Shown here: piece by piece, positions 1 through 7,890 of the stretch | Layout: each line of letters begins with the position of its first letter | How positions within the stretch are numbered: position 1 is the stretch's first letter | NCBI RefSeq assembly: GCF_019733465.1 | Contig: NZ_JACVQL010000057.1 | Coordinates: 1-34,945 of the forward strand | From: Actinotalea ferrariae | Lineage (GTDB): Bacteria; Actinomycetota; Actinomycetes; Actinomycetales; Cellulomonadaceae | Direction: 5' to 3' | DNA length: 34,945 nucleotides | Translations under genes and position numbers: made by a program | Notes under the pieces: model-generated | Databases searched by the model: none | Told to the model about the DNA's origin: nothing | Seen by the model: only the letters and a program-made list of their open reading frames with translations

Positions 1-32
1 CGAAGGCCGGGACCCGCGGGTCCCGGCCTTCG
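1..32. terminator. Perfect inverted repeat, probable terminator
   Basis: A perfect hairpin: a 14-base left arm starting CGAAGGCC, a CGCG centre and the exact complementary right arm. It lies 14 bases beyond the stop of the minus-strand cation transporter (47-1087), where its terminator is expected. No T-run is visible on the plus side, and the minus-strand continuation leaves the window. It could serve both strands. Confidence 0.7.
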
Positions 33-46
33 TCGCGTCCGGGCGC

Positions 47-1087
47 TCAGCCGGCGTCGTGGCCGCGGCGTGGCCGCTCGTCGCGGGGGCCGCGACGCCT
101 CGCGTCCGCGTCCGCGTCGACCCCGGGCAGCAGCTCGTCGGGCAGCTCGGGCACGGGCACGACGACGACGTCCTGCACCTTCCAGTCGAGCGCGACCAGG
201 GCCTCCTTCGCCGTGACCAGCTCGGCGAGCGAGGGAGACGCGCCGCCGCGCGGCACCGCGAAGGCCTCGACGTGGAACACGTGCCCCTCGTCGCGCACCC
301 GGCACCGCGCCTCCTCGACCCACGGCAGGTCCGTGAGCCGCTCCTCGAGCTGCGCCACGAGCGGGTGGGGGGCGTCGCCGTCGACGGTCTGTGCGCGGGA
401 GTCCATGAGCGCGGAGACCGCCGTGCGGAGGTTGCGCACGCCGTCGTGCAGGATGCTGCCCGAGATGAAGAGGGCGGCCACCGCGTCCGCCCACCACAAC
501 CCCAGGCCGATGCCGAGCACGCCGACCACGCCGCCGAGCGCCGTCATCCAGTCGGCCTTGTTCATGTCGGCGTCGGCGTGCAGCACGCGGTCGTGCAGCG
601 ACCGGGCCAGCGGCATCTTGGCGCGGCCCAGGAGCACCGGCGGGATGCCCGTGTAGACGAGCACGGCGATCATCGGCCAGCCCGACCGGACCACGTGCCC
701 GGCGATCTCCACGACGCCGACGGGCGGGTGCTCCTGCGCGAGCAGCCCTGACGCCGAGTCGAACACCATGAACGCGCCCATGGTCACGAGCGCGGTCGCG
801 GCGACGAGGTGCCCGACGCCGATCGACCGGTGATAGCCGTACGGGTGCCGTTCGCTCGGCGGACGGCGGGTCAGGTGCACGGCGACGAGGAACGAGATCG
901 GGGGGATGAAGGAGAGCAGGTCCTCGACCCACGCCGCCTTCATCGCCTGCGAGCTGCCCATGACGAGGTAGACGCCGGTCACGGCCGTGACGAGGAAGGC
1001 GATGGTCAACCAGGCGAGGCGGACGGCGCGACGGAGGTCGCGCTCCTCGTCGGCCGGGAGCTCGGTGCGTCCGAAGCGCGCGGTCAC
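47..1087 (-). CDS. CDF-type cation transporter with altered metal site
   Basis: A 346-residue inner-membrane protein of the cation diffusion facilitator type, which export divalent metals (Zn, Mn, Fe, Co) by proton antiport. Visible signs are several hydrophobic segments (about residues 24-43, 53-71, 90-116, 137-154, 180-215), the HPYG loop motif at 81-84 after the second segment, and a C-terminal cytoplasmic domain from about residue 230. The GTG start at 1087 overlaps the stop of the upstream lipoprotein as GTGA, so the two are probably translationally coupled. The start is internal to a longer open frame; the extension is only the shadow of the lipoprotein. By fixed-spacing comparison with E. 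coli YiiP (recalled from memory), the site-A ligands Asp45, Asp49, His153, Asp157 correspond to Glu55, Ser59, Met175, Asp179. Membership is fairly sure; substrate and activity are not. Confidence 0.85.
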   Translation of the reverse strand: MTARFGRTELPADEERDLRRAVRLAWLTIAFLVTAVTGVYLVMGSSQAMKAAWVEDLLSFIPPISFLVAVHLTRRPPSERHPYGYHRSIGVGHLVAATALVTMGAFMVFDSASGLLAQEHPPVGVVEIAGHVVRSGWPMIAVLVYTGIPPVLLGRAKMPLARSLHDRVLHADADMNKADWMTALGGVVGVLGIGLGLWWADAVAALFISGSILHDGVRNLRTAVSALMDSRAQTVDGDAPHPLVAQLEERLTDLPWVEEARCRVRDEGHVFHVEAFAVPRGGASPSLAELVTAKEALVALDWKVQDVVVVPVPELPDELLPGVDADADARRRGPRDERPRRGHDAG

Positions 1088-1563
1088 GGGTCGACGTCCT
1101 GCGCGAGGAGGAAGCGCTCGAGCTCGGTCATGAAGGCGTTCTCGCCCAGCCGCACGGCCATGACGTGCGCCTCGGGCTTCCCCTCGGGACCCGTGGTGTG
1201 CGCGTAGGGGTAGGTGAGCGCGGCGTGCTGGCTCCACGGGGAGGACGACGTCAGCCCGCCGACCACGAGGTCCAGCTCGTCGCGGTCGAGCTGGTCGACG
1301 AGCGCCTCCTCGCCGCCGCGGGTCCACTCGACCTCGGCGTCGAGCGTCCGGGCGAACTCGCGCACGAGGTCCGGCTCGATCCCGCGCGGGCCGGGCGCGT
1401 CGTCGTCCGGCTCGGCCTCGGTCCACGGCGGGTTCGCGGAGACGCCGACCCGCAGCACGCCGCCGCGCACGTCGTCGAGGGTGCCCTCCGGGTCCGTCGG
1501 GACCGTCGCGCCGCAGCCGGCGAGCAGCAGGCCGACGGCGACCACGACCACTCGTCTGATCAT
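1084..1563 (-). CDS. Short SBP_bac_3-like lipoprotein, one lobe only
   Basis: A 159-residue predicted lipoprotein: Arg-rich start, hydrophobic core and lipobox LAGC with Cys17. The mature part begins like family-3 solute-binding proteins (VLRVGVSANPPWT, then GIEPDLVREFA, then DLVVGGLT and LTYPYAHT) but passes almost at once to what looks like the family's C-terminal helix (GENAFMTELERFLL). The family usually has about 220-250 residues; the central second lobe seems absent. The ATG at 1563 was chosen because GGATGG precedes it and the signal peptide then has normal length; an ATG at 1581 is the alternative. It overlaps the cation transporter by four bases and lies 72 bases after the BY-kinase on the same strand. 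It probably sits outside the membrane; a role as transporter accessory or metal/ligand sensor is inference. Confidence 0.8.
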   Translation of the reverse strand: MIRRVVVVAVGLLLAGCGATVPTDPEGTLDDVRGGVLRVGVSANPPWTEAEPDDDAPGPRGIEPDLVREFARTLDAEVEWTRGGEEALVDQLDRDELDLVVGGLTSSSPWSQHAALTYPYAHTTGPEGKPEAHVMAVRLGENAFMTELERFLLAQDVDP

Positions 1564-1635
1564 GGACCCATCCAACGCCATCCCTGCGGTTCCGCACGTC
1601 GGCGGGCGAGGAGGTGAAGGAGGGCGCGGAGGGCG

Positions 1636-3195
1636 TCAGTCCTGGTCGGCGCCGAGCGGCCCGCCCGGCCAGCGGTTGCCGCCGACGGCCGCCGCGAGCG
1701 CCTCCTCCGGGTGCTCGGGCACGACGTCGTGCCGGGCGGCGTCGCGGGACGGTGACCGCCCGGCCGTCCGGCGCGGCTCGACCTCCTGCGCGCGGCGCGC
1801 GGTGAGGGCGGACATGCGCCGGCTCTTGCGTGCCTCGCTCGTGGGCTCGAGCGGCGAGTAGTCGTAGTACGCGTAGGAGCCGGCCTGCTTGGCCGGGACG
1901 CGGTTGAGGACGAGGCCGAGCACGCGGGCGCCGACCGTCTCGAGCGCCCCGAGCGACTGGCCCAGCTCCTGCTGGTGCACGGAGTGCGCGCCGACGACGA
2001 CGATCGCGCCGCCCGTGAGCCGGGCGAGGATCGCGGCGTCGGTCACGGGCAGGAGCGGCGGCGTGTCGATGATGACGACGTCGTACCGGCTGCTCACGGT
2101 CGCGAGCAGCTCCGCCATGGTGCGCGAGCCGAGCAGCTCGCTGGGGTTCGGGGGGATCTGGCCCGACGGGAGCACGTGCAGCTGGCCGTTGCCCCAGGGC
2201 TGGACGACGTCCTGCACCGAGGCGCGGCCGATGAGCACGGTGGTCAGGCCGACGGTGCCCTCGAGGTCCATGTACCGGGCGACCGACGGGCGGCGCAGGT
2301 CCGCGTCGATCAGCAGCACGCGCGTCCCCGCGTCGGCGAGCGTGATCGCGAGGTTGATCGCCGTCGTGGACTTGCCCTCACCGGGCAGCGACGACGTCAC
2401 GACCATCGTCTGCAGGTCGTCGGTCACGTCGAGGAACTGGAGGTTGGTGCGCAGGCGGCGGAAGGACTCGGAGCGCTGGCTGTGCGGGTTCGCCGCGAGC
2501 AGCAGCGGGCTCCGGGTCGCGTCGTCGTCGTGCACGATCTGGGCGACGACGGAGGTGCCGGTGACCTTGCGCACGTCCGCCTCGGTGCGCACCCGGGTGT
2601 CGAGGACCTCGCGCAGCAGCGCGATGCCGAAGCCGAGGGCGAGGCCGACGAGCACGCCGAGGGCCACGTTGAGCTTCGTGTTCGGGCTGGCCGGGTCGAC
2701 GGGCGGTGCGGCGGCGCGCACGGAGCTGATCTGCACGGGCGAGGGCCCGTCCTGCGGCTTCTCGAGCACGGTCACCTCGGTCGCGAGGCTCTCGGCCGTC
2801 GAGTTCGCGATGTCCGCGGCGTGCTGCGGGTCCTCGTGCGTGGCGGTGATGTTGATGAGGACGGTGTCGAGCGGGTTGTCGGCGGCGATCGACCGCGCGA
2901 GCTCGTCCGGGGTGGTGCTCAGGTCGAGGTTCTCGATCACGGGGATGAGCACGCGCGGGCTCGTCACCAGGTCCGTGTACGACTTGACCTGCTTCTGCGT
3001 GAAGCTGCTGCCCTGCAGGAGGTCCGAGGTCGTCCCGCCGCCCGTGCGGACTGAGACGAACACCTGCGCGCGCGCCTCGTACGTCGGCGTCGTCAGCAAC
3101 GTCACGCCGACGGCGGCCCCGAGGGCGACGAGCGTGATGAGCGAGATCGACACCCAGCGCTTGCGCAGGATCGCGACGTAGTCCTGAAGTTCCAC
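1636..3195 (-). CDS. Wzz/BY-kinase polysaccharide co-polymerase
   Basis: A 519-residue fusion of a chain-length determinant (Wzz) domain and a bacterial tyrosine kinase (CpsD/Wzc type). Residues 1-50 hold the Wzz start and first membrane segment (about 16-36); the proline-rich PVDPASPN motif at 166-172 precedes the second segment (about 175-194). The kinase has Walker A LPGEGKST at 270-277, Walker A' LLIDADLRRP at 294-303 and Walker B VVIIDTPP at 373-380. A tyrosine cluster YAYYDY at 441-446 is the likely autophosphorylation site, with about 70 Arg-rich residues after it, which is unusual since the cluster is often terminal. The GTG at 3195 has GGGGGAG six bases upstream. The gene is divergent from the exopolysaccharide operon, whose polymer length and export it should control. 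Confidence 0.93.
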   Translation of the reverse strand: MELQDYVAILRKRWVSISLITLVALGAAVGVTLLTTPTYEARAQVFVSVRTGGGTTSDLLQGSSFTQKQVKSYTDLVTSPRVLIPVIENLDLSTTPDELARSIAADNPLDTVLINITATHEDPQHAADIANSTAESLATEVTVLEKPQDGPSPVQISSVRAAAPPVDPASPNTKLNVALGVLVGLALGFGIALLREVLDTRVRTEADVRKVTGTSVVAQIVHDDDATRSPLLLAANPHSQRSESFRRLRTNLQFLDVTDDLQTMVVTSSLPGEGKSTTAINLAITLADAGTRVLLIDADLRRPSVARYMDLEGTVGLTTVLIGRASVQDVVQPWGNGQLHVLPSGQIPPNPSELLGSRTMAELLATVSSRYDVVIIDTPPLLPVTDAAILARLTGGAIVVVGAHSVHQQELGQSLGALETVGARVLGLVLNRVPAKQAGSYAYYDYSPLEPTSEARKSRRMSALTARRAQEVEPRRTAGRSPSRDAARHDVVPEHPEEALAAAVGGNRWPGGPLGADQD

Positions 3196-3378
3196 CTGAT
3201 CTCCCCCATGGGTGCTGTCCTTCGTGGCCCATCGGCGCACGGGGGACCGGTGTGAGGCGTTCGCGGCATGCGTCCTCGGTCCGCGGCAACGCCTCACATC
3301 CCGCGCGCTCGGCCGATCGGGGTGGTGACGCGCCCTCGCCCGAGGGGGCGCGCCGACGAGCGCGACAAGGCGGTGACC
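3196..3378. promoter_or_regulatory. Divergent control region of the EPS locus
   Basis: This is the only gap between the BY-kinase (minus) and the nine-gene EPS operon (plus), so promoters for both should lie here. It contains an exact inverted repeat, TGTGAGGCGTT at 3251-3261 and AACGCCTCACA at 3288-3298, 26 bases apart, with CGCGG beside the left arm and CCGCGG beside the right. No convincing -35/-10 pair was recognised. It could be a two-site operator or a stem-loop. Confidence 0.5.
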
Positions 3379-4986
3379 ATGCCCGGAGCAGTGCCCGACC
3401 TCTCTGACGTCGGCCTCACCTCGGCGGCACCGTCCGTGCCCTCTCCGGGCGGCGGGCGGCTGGACCACGTCCCCGCGCACCGCGACGGCGTCCCGGCGCC
3501 GCACGACGGCGTCCCCGCGCAGCGCGACGGCCGGGCGGGGGCGGTCGTCCCCGTGCGTGCCGGGCACCGCCGCTGGTGGGTCGCCTACTCGACGCGCGTG
3601 CTGCTGACCGACGCCGTCGCCGTCTACGTCGCCGTCTTCACGGCCTACGTCGTGCGCGAGGACGCCGCCGGGATCGCGCGCGTGAGCGGGCAGCTGTCGC
3701 CGACGTACCTCGCGGTGTCCGTCACGCTGATGTGGGCGTGGCTCTTCGCGCTCGTCGCGGGCCGCACGCAGGACCGGCGGCTCGTCGGCGTCGGGCCGGC
3801 CGAGTACCAGCGGGTGTTCTCCGTGTCGTGGCGCCTCTTCGCCGCGGTGGCGGTCGTCGCCTACCTCGGCCGGATGGAGATCGGGCGCGGCTACCTCGGC
3901 ATCGCGTTCCCCCTGGGCCTCGCCCTGCTCCTCGCCGGCCGCTACGGCTGGCGCCAGTGGCTCAAGCGGCGTCGGCGCGTGGGGGAGCTGCAGTCCTGCG
4001 TGCTCGTCGTCGGACACCGCGGGAAGGCCGAGCAGACCGTGCGCGAGCTGCGCGAGCGCTCCGGAGCGGGCTTCGGCGTCGTCGGCGTGTGCCTCCCCGC
4101 GGGGGAGGCCGACGGCGGCCCGGTCGACGGCGTCCCGGTGCTCGGCACGACCGACGAGGCCGCCGCCGTCGCGCGGCGCGAGGCCGTCGACGCCGTCACC
4201 GTCGTGGGCGCGGACTCGCTCACGTCCGACGTCGTGCGGCGGCTGGGCTGGGACCTCGAGGGCTCGGGCATCGACCTCGCCCTCACGGTCGCGGTGCGCG
4301 ACGTCGCCGGGCCGCGGGTGATCGTCAACCCCGTCAACGGCCTGCCCCTCGTGTACGTCGACGAGCCGCGGTTCTCCGGACCGAAGTACCTGGTCAAGAC
4401 GGTGTTCGACTGGTGCGGCGCGCTCGTGCTGTGCCTGCTGCTCGCGCCCGTGCTCGTGGTCGTCGCCGTGCTCGTGCGGCTCTCCGGCCCGGGGCCCGTG
4501 CTCTACACGCAGGAGCGCATCGGCGCGGGCGGCCGGACGTTCCGGATGCTCAAGTTCCGCTCGATGGTCGCGGGTGCGCACGAGCGCCTGGCCGAGGTGC
4601 TGGCCGCCGAGGGCGTGGCCGACGTCGGGCTCTTCTACAAGCCGAAGAACGACCCGCGCGTGACGCGCGTGGGCCGCGTGCTCCGCCGGTTCTCGCTCGA
4701 CGAGCTGCCGCAGCTGTTCAACGTGCTGCGCGGCGACATGAGCCTCGTCGGCCCGCGGCCGCAGATCGCGGACGAGGTCGCCCTCTACGACCGCAAGGCG
4801 CACCGCCGCCTCCTCGTGAAGCCGGGGCTGACGGGCCTGTGGCAGACGTCGGGCCGGTCGGGCCTCAGCCCGGCCGAGGGGATCAGGATGGACGTGTACT
4901 ACGTGGAGAACTGGACGCTGTTCGGCGACCTGCTCATCCTCGTGCGGACGGCCAAGGCCGTGCTGGCCGCGGAGGGTGCGCGGTGA
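3379..4986 (+). CDS. Polyprenyl-phosphate sugar-1-P transferase (EPS priming enzyme)
   Basis: A 535-residue WbaP/GumD-type enzyme that moves a sugar-1-phosphate from a nucleotide sugar to undecaprenyl phosphate, the first step of repeat-unit assembly at the inner membrane. The N-terminal half has several membrane segments (from about residue 70) and a nucleotide-binding-like cytoplasmic region. The C-terminal bacterial sugar transferase domain starts near residue 338 ([11 protein letters not shown]) and shows [18 protein letters not shown], the [20 protein letters not shown] region with the catalytic Asp-Glu pair, and KPGLTGLWQ. The ATG at 3379 has AAGG eight bases upstream; a frame-extending ATG at 3268 has no such site and lies inside the inverted repeat. 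The N-terminus carries three copies of a VPAxxDG heptad. It is first of nine overlapping genes. The sugar is unknown. Confidence 0.92.
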   Translation: MPGAVPDLSDVGLTSAAPSVPSPGGGRLDHVPAHRDGVPAPHDGVPAQRDGRAGAVVPVRAGHRRWWVAYSTRVLLTDAVAVYVAVFTAYVVREDAAGIARVSGQLSPTYLAVSVTLMWAWLFALVAGRTQDRRLVGVGPAEYQRVFSVSWRLFAAVAVVAYLGRMEIGRGYLGIAFPLGLALLLAGRYGWRQWLKRRRRVGELQSCVLVVGHRGKAEQTVRELRERSGAGFGVVGVCLPAGEADGGPVDGVPVLGTTDEAAAVARREAVDAVTVVGADSLTSDVVRRLGWDLEGSGIDLALTVAVRDVAGPRVIVNPVNGLPLVYVDEPRFSGPKYLVKTVFDWCGALVLCLLLAPVLVVVAVLVRLSGPGPVLYTQERIGAGGRTFRMLKFRSMVAGAHERLAEVLAAEGVADVGLFYKPKNDPRVTRVGRVLRRFSLDELPQLFNVLRGDMSLVGPRPQIADEVALYDRKAHRRLLVKPGLTGLWQTSGRSGLSPAEGIRMDVYYVENWTLFGDLLILVRTAKAVLAAEGAR

Positions 4987-5885
4987 CGGGGGCCCTCACG
5001 GCCCCGGGTGCCGTCCAGGTCGAGGTGGTGATCGTCTCCTACGGGTCGATGCACCTCGTGCGACGCTGCCTCGAGTCCCTGCGCCTCCACGCCGCGCGGG
5101 AGGTGCGGCTGCGCATCCACGTGGTGGACAACGCGAGCCCCGACGGGACCGCCGACGCGGTCGAGCACGAGTTCCCGGAGGTCAGCCTCTGGCGACGTCC
5201 GTCGAACGACGGTTTCGCGGTGGCGACGAACACGGCGCTGCGCCACGTCACCGCGCCGTTCGTCCTCGTCCTCAACCCCGACACCGAGATCCCGGCCGGG
5301 ACGCTCGCCCACCTGCTCGACACCATGGCGGCACATCCCGACGCCGGCGTCGTCGGCTGCCGGCTGGTCCGGCTCGACGGCTCCCTCGACCACGCGGCCA
5401 AGCGTTCCATCCCGGACCCGGTCCAGGCACTCACCTACCTCGCGGGGCGTCGAGCGACGCACGCCCACTACCTCGCACCGTCGGTCGGGCACGACGAGCT
5501 CGGTGAGGTGGAAGCCGTGAACGGAGCGCTCATGCTCATCCGCACCGCCGCCCTCAGCGACGTCGGACTGCTCGACGAGCGCTACTGGATGTACGGGGAG
5601 GACCTCGACTGGTGCGTCCGTTTCGCCGCTCACGGCTATCGGATCCTCTACGACGGCCGGGTGTCGGCGCTGCACGTCAAGGGCGCGACCAGCGACCGCA
5701 GGCGCTCGACGAAGCTGATCTGGCACTTCCACCGGAGCATGGCGATCTTCTACGCCTCGCACAAGGCGGGGCGCAGCCGCCTGCTCGACGCCGCCGTCTA
5801 CGTCGGCATCTACGGCCGGTTCGCGCTGCTCGCATCGACTGCACCGCTGCGGTCCCTCGTCGGCCGACGCACGGTGTCCGCATGA
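4983..5885 (+). CDS. Family 2 glycosyltransferase (WbbL/rhamnosyltransferase-like)
   Basis: A 300-residue GT2 enzyme of the COG1216 type, which adds a sugar to the lipid-linked repeat unit on the cytoplasmic face. Visible motifs: VVIVSYGS near the start, VVDNASPDGT, RRPSNDGFAVATN, the metal-binding LNPDTE, and WMYGEDLDWCVR, which carries the usual acidic catalytic-base region. The GTG start at 4983 overlaps the upstream TGA as GTGA, and the stop overlaps the next gene's ATG. Resemblance to rhamnosyltransferases is general to the family; donor and linkage cannot be read from sequence. No dTDP-rhamnose genes are in the window. Confidence 0.88.
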   Translation: MTGALTAPGAVQVEVVIVSYGSMHLVRRCLESLRLHAAREVRLRIHVVDNASPDGTADAVEHEFPEVSLWRRPSNDGFAVATNTALRHVTAPFVLVLNPDTEIPAGTLAHLLDTMAAHPDAGVVGCRLVRLDGSLDHAAKRSIPDPVQALTYLAGRRATHAHYLAPSVGHDELGEVEAVNGALMLIRTAALSDVGLLDERYWMYGEDLDWCVRFAAHGYRILYDGRVSALHVKGATSDRRRSTKLIWHFHRSMAIFYASHKAGRSRLLDAAVYVGIYGRFALLASTAPLRSLVGRRTVSA

Positions 5886-6748
5886 CGAGCGCTCCCTCGC
5901 CCGCCCCCGAGCCAGCGGTCCGACTCGCGGTGGTGGTCCTCAACTGGAACTGCGCGAGCGAGACCGCCGCGGCGGTCCGGACGCTTCCCGACTCCTGGCA
6001 CGCGCGGGTCATCGTCGTCGACAACGGGTCCGAACGTGAGCTGGAAGCCCTGGCGGAGATCGAGTCCTGGCCGGGCGTCACGGTCGTGCGCCGTCCGTCG
6101 AACGGTGGCTACGCGGCCGGCATGAACACCGGCATCGACGAGGCCCGTCGACGGGGTTTCACGCACGCCGCGCTCGTCAACGCCGATGCACGTCCCGATG
6201 CGGCGACGCTCGTCGCACTCTCGCGGCTCGCCGCCGGGTCGGCCGTGGTCGGCACCGCTCAGCGGGACGCGTCGTCGCGGTACGTGACGGCGGCACGCGG
6301 CGGAGTGTTCGCGCGGGAGCTCGACTGCCCCGGCTGCGACGCGGGGGACCACGAGGTGGACGTCGTCACGGGAGCGACCATCCTTCTCGAGGTCGAGACG
6401 GCCGTTCGCCTCGGGGGCTTCGACGAGTCCTTCTTCCACTACGCGGAGGAGGTCGACTACTGCCTCCGCGTGCGCCGGGACGGTGGCCGGATCCGCTGGT
6501 CCTGCACGACCGTCGTTCCCCACGCGGTCGGCGGCTCGATCGCCCACGGGTCCGCGTCGGCCCACTACTACACGGCTCGCAACAAGGTCCTCCTGGCGCG
6601 GAAGCACGGCGTCGCCGTGTCCGCTCCGCGACTGCTGAAGGACGAGGCGACCTTCGCTCTACGAGCAGCTCGGGATCGCCATGTCGGTGCCTGGCTGACC
6701 GGTCTCCTGGACGGCGTCCGCGGCGTGGACGGGGCGCGGGGCCGATGA
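5882..6748 (+). CDS. Family 2 glycosyltransferase
   Basis: A 288-residue GT2 enzyme, second sugar-adding enzyme of the operon. It shows VVVLNWNCASET, IVVDNGSE, RRPSNGGYAAGMN, the nucleotide/metal site in the form VNADARPD rather than the usual NPDT, and FFHYAEEVDYCLRVRRDGG. After the catalytic domain comes YYTARNKVLLARKHG, a conserved segment in this subfamily. The ATG at 5882 overlaps the stop of the preceding GT2 by four bases, and its own stop overlaps the GT4 start by four. Acceptor and donor unknown. Confidence 0.87.
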   Translation: MTSAPSPAPEPAVRLAVVVLNWNCASETAAAVRTLPDSWHARVIVVDNGSERELEALAEIESWPGVTVVRRPSNGGYAAGMNTGIDEARRRGFTHAALVNADARPDAATLVALSRLAAGSAVVGTAQRDASSRYVTAARGGVFARELDCPGCDAGDHEVDVVTGATILLEVETAVRLGGFDESFFHYAEEVDYCLRVRRDGGRIRWSCTTVVPHAVGGSIAHGSASAHYYTARNKVLLARKHGVAVSAPRLLKDEATFALRAARDRHVGAWLTGLLDGVRGVDGARGR

Positions 6749-7890
6749 GGATCGCTGTCTTCTCGCACTCCGCCGGCCTCGGCGGCGCCGAGCGTTCGAT
6801 GCTCGAGCTCGTCGCCGCCCTGACAGGTCGTGGCCACGACGTCGTCGTCTACCTGCCCAGCGACGGTCCGCTCGCCGAGCTCGCCGCGGCCGCCGACTCT
6901 CCGCCGTCCGTCCGGTACTGCGCGAGCCACCGATGGCTGTCCCCTCGAGGCCGCGGTCCCGCCGGCGTCATCCGGCTCATCCAGTGCCTCCTGGACCTGC
7001 CGCGGACGCTCTGGGCGCTTCATCGCTGCTCACCGGACGTCGTCGTGTCGAACACCTCCGTCACCCCCACGCCGTTGCTCGCCGCGACGGTCCTCGGCCT
7101 CCCTCGCGTCGTGGTGGTCCGTGAGGCGATCGCGACCAACCCCGTCATGGCGTCAGCGCTCCCGGTCACCCTGGTCGTGCGGGCGCTGCACGCCTGGTCG
7201 GACGTCGTGGTCGCCGTCTCACAGTTCGTCGCAGAGCAGGTGCGCGCAGACCACGTGGTGCTCGAGGACGTGCGGCCGCTCGCGCCTCGGACGCGTGTGC
7301 GCGGCAACGGGCGCCTGCGGACGGCGGTCCTCGGCGCGGTGACACGTGACAAGGGACAGCTCGACGCCGTCAGAGCCGTGGCCCACGCCGTCTCCCAGGG
7401 CACGGACGTGGAGCTCGCGCTGTACGGCGCAGGAGCGGGACGCGACGTCAGTGCAGTGCTGGGTGAGGTCGCGGCCAACGGGCTCGTCGACCGTGTGGTG
7501 CACCACGGCGAGACGGACGACGTCGCCTCCGTGCTCGCACGCACCGACCTCCTGCTCGTCCCCTCGCTCAACGAAGGCTTCGGGCGCGTCACCGTGGAGG
7601 CGCTGCACGCTGGCGTCCCCGTGCTGGGCTATCGGTCAGGAGGGACGGTCGAGGCGATGGCGCTGGGCGGTGGGCTCCTCGTCGAGCCCCACGCCACGGC
7701 CCTCGGTGAGGCGATGACCGAGCTGGCGCGCGACGCGGAGGTGCTCGCCGACCTGGGTGCGAGAGCCGCCGCCGCCGGTGCGGAGTGGGCGCGGGTACGC
7801 AGCACCGATCACCTGGCCGACCTCGTGCTCGCCACGGGGCGAGGTCCTCGCCGTCCCGCACCCGTGCTGACGGGGGAGCGCGATGAGTGA
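6745..7890 (+). CDS. Family 4 glycosyltransferase (GT-B fold)
   Basis: A 381-residue retaining glycosyltransferase with two Rossmann-like domains. The N-terminal domain has the glycine-rich acceptor loop GLGGAERSMLEL at about 12-23. The C-terminal domain has LGAVTRDKGQLDAV and the EX7E motif in NEGFGRVTVEA near residues 275-285, which binds the nucleotide sugar. It should add one sugar to the growing lipid-linked unit. It overlaps the previous gene by four bases and the polymerase gene by eight. Donor unknown. Confidence 0.88.
   Translation: MRIAVFSHSAGLGGAERSMLELVAALTGRGHDVVVYLPSDGPLAELAAAADSPPSVRYCASHRWLSPRGRGPAGVIRLIQCLLDLPRTLWALHRCSPDVVVSNTSVTPTPLLAATVLGLPRVVVVREAIATNPVMASALPVTLVVRALHAWSDVVVAVSQFVAEQVRADHVVLEDVRPLAPRTRVRGNGRLRTAVLGAVTRDKGQLDAVRAVAHAVSQGTDVELALYGAGAGRDVSAVLGEVAANGLVDRVVHHGETDDVASVLARTDLLLVPSLNEGFGRVTVEALHAGVPVLGYRSGGTVEAMALGGGLLVEPHATALGEAMTELARDAEVLADLGARAAAAGAEWARVRSTDHLADLVLATGRGPRRPAPVLTGERDE

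Noticed and set aside
1636-4803. A 1055-residue open frame on the minus strand
   Set aside because: Only the part up to 3195 has domains, a ribosome site and a Wzz start; the rest is low-complexity Arg/His/Asp sequence opposite the priming enzyme.
3576-5885. A 769-residue plus-strand frame before the first GT2
   Set aside because: The first about 470 residues are an Arg-rich shadow of the priming enzyme; the GT2 begins at 4983.
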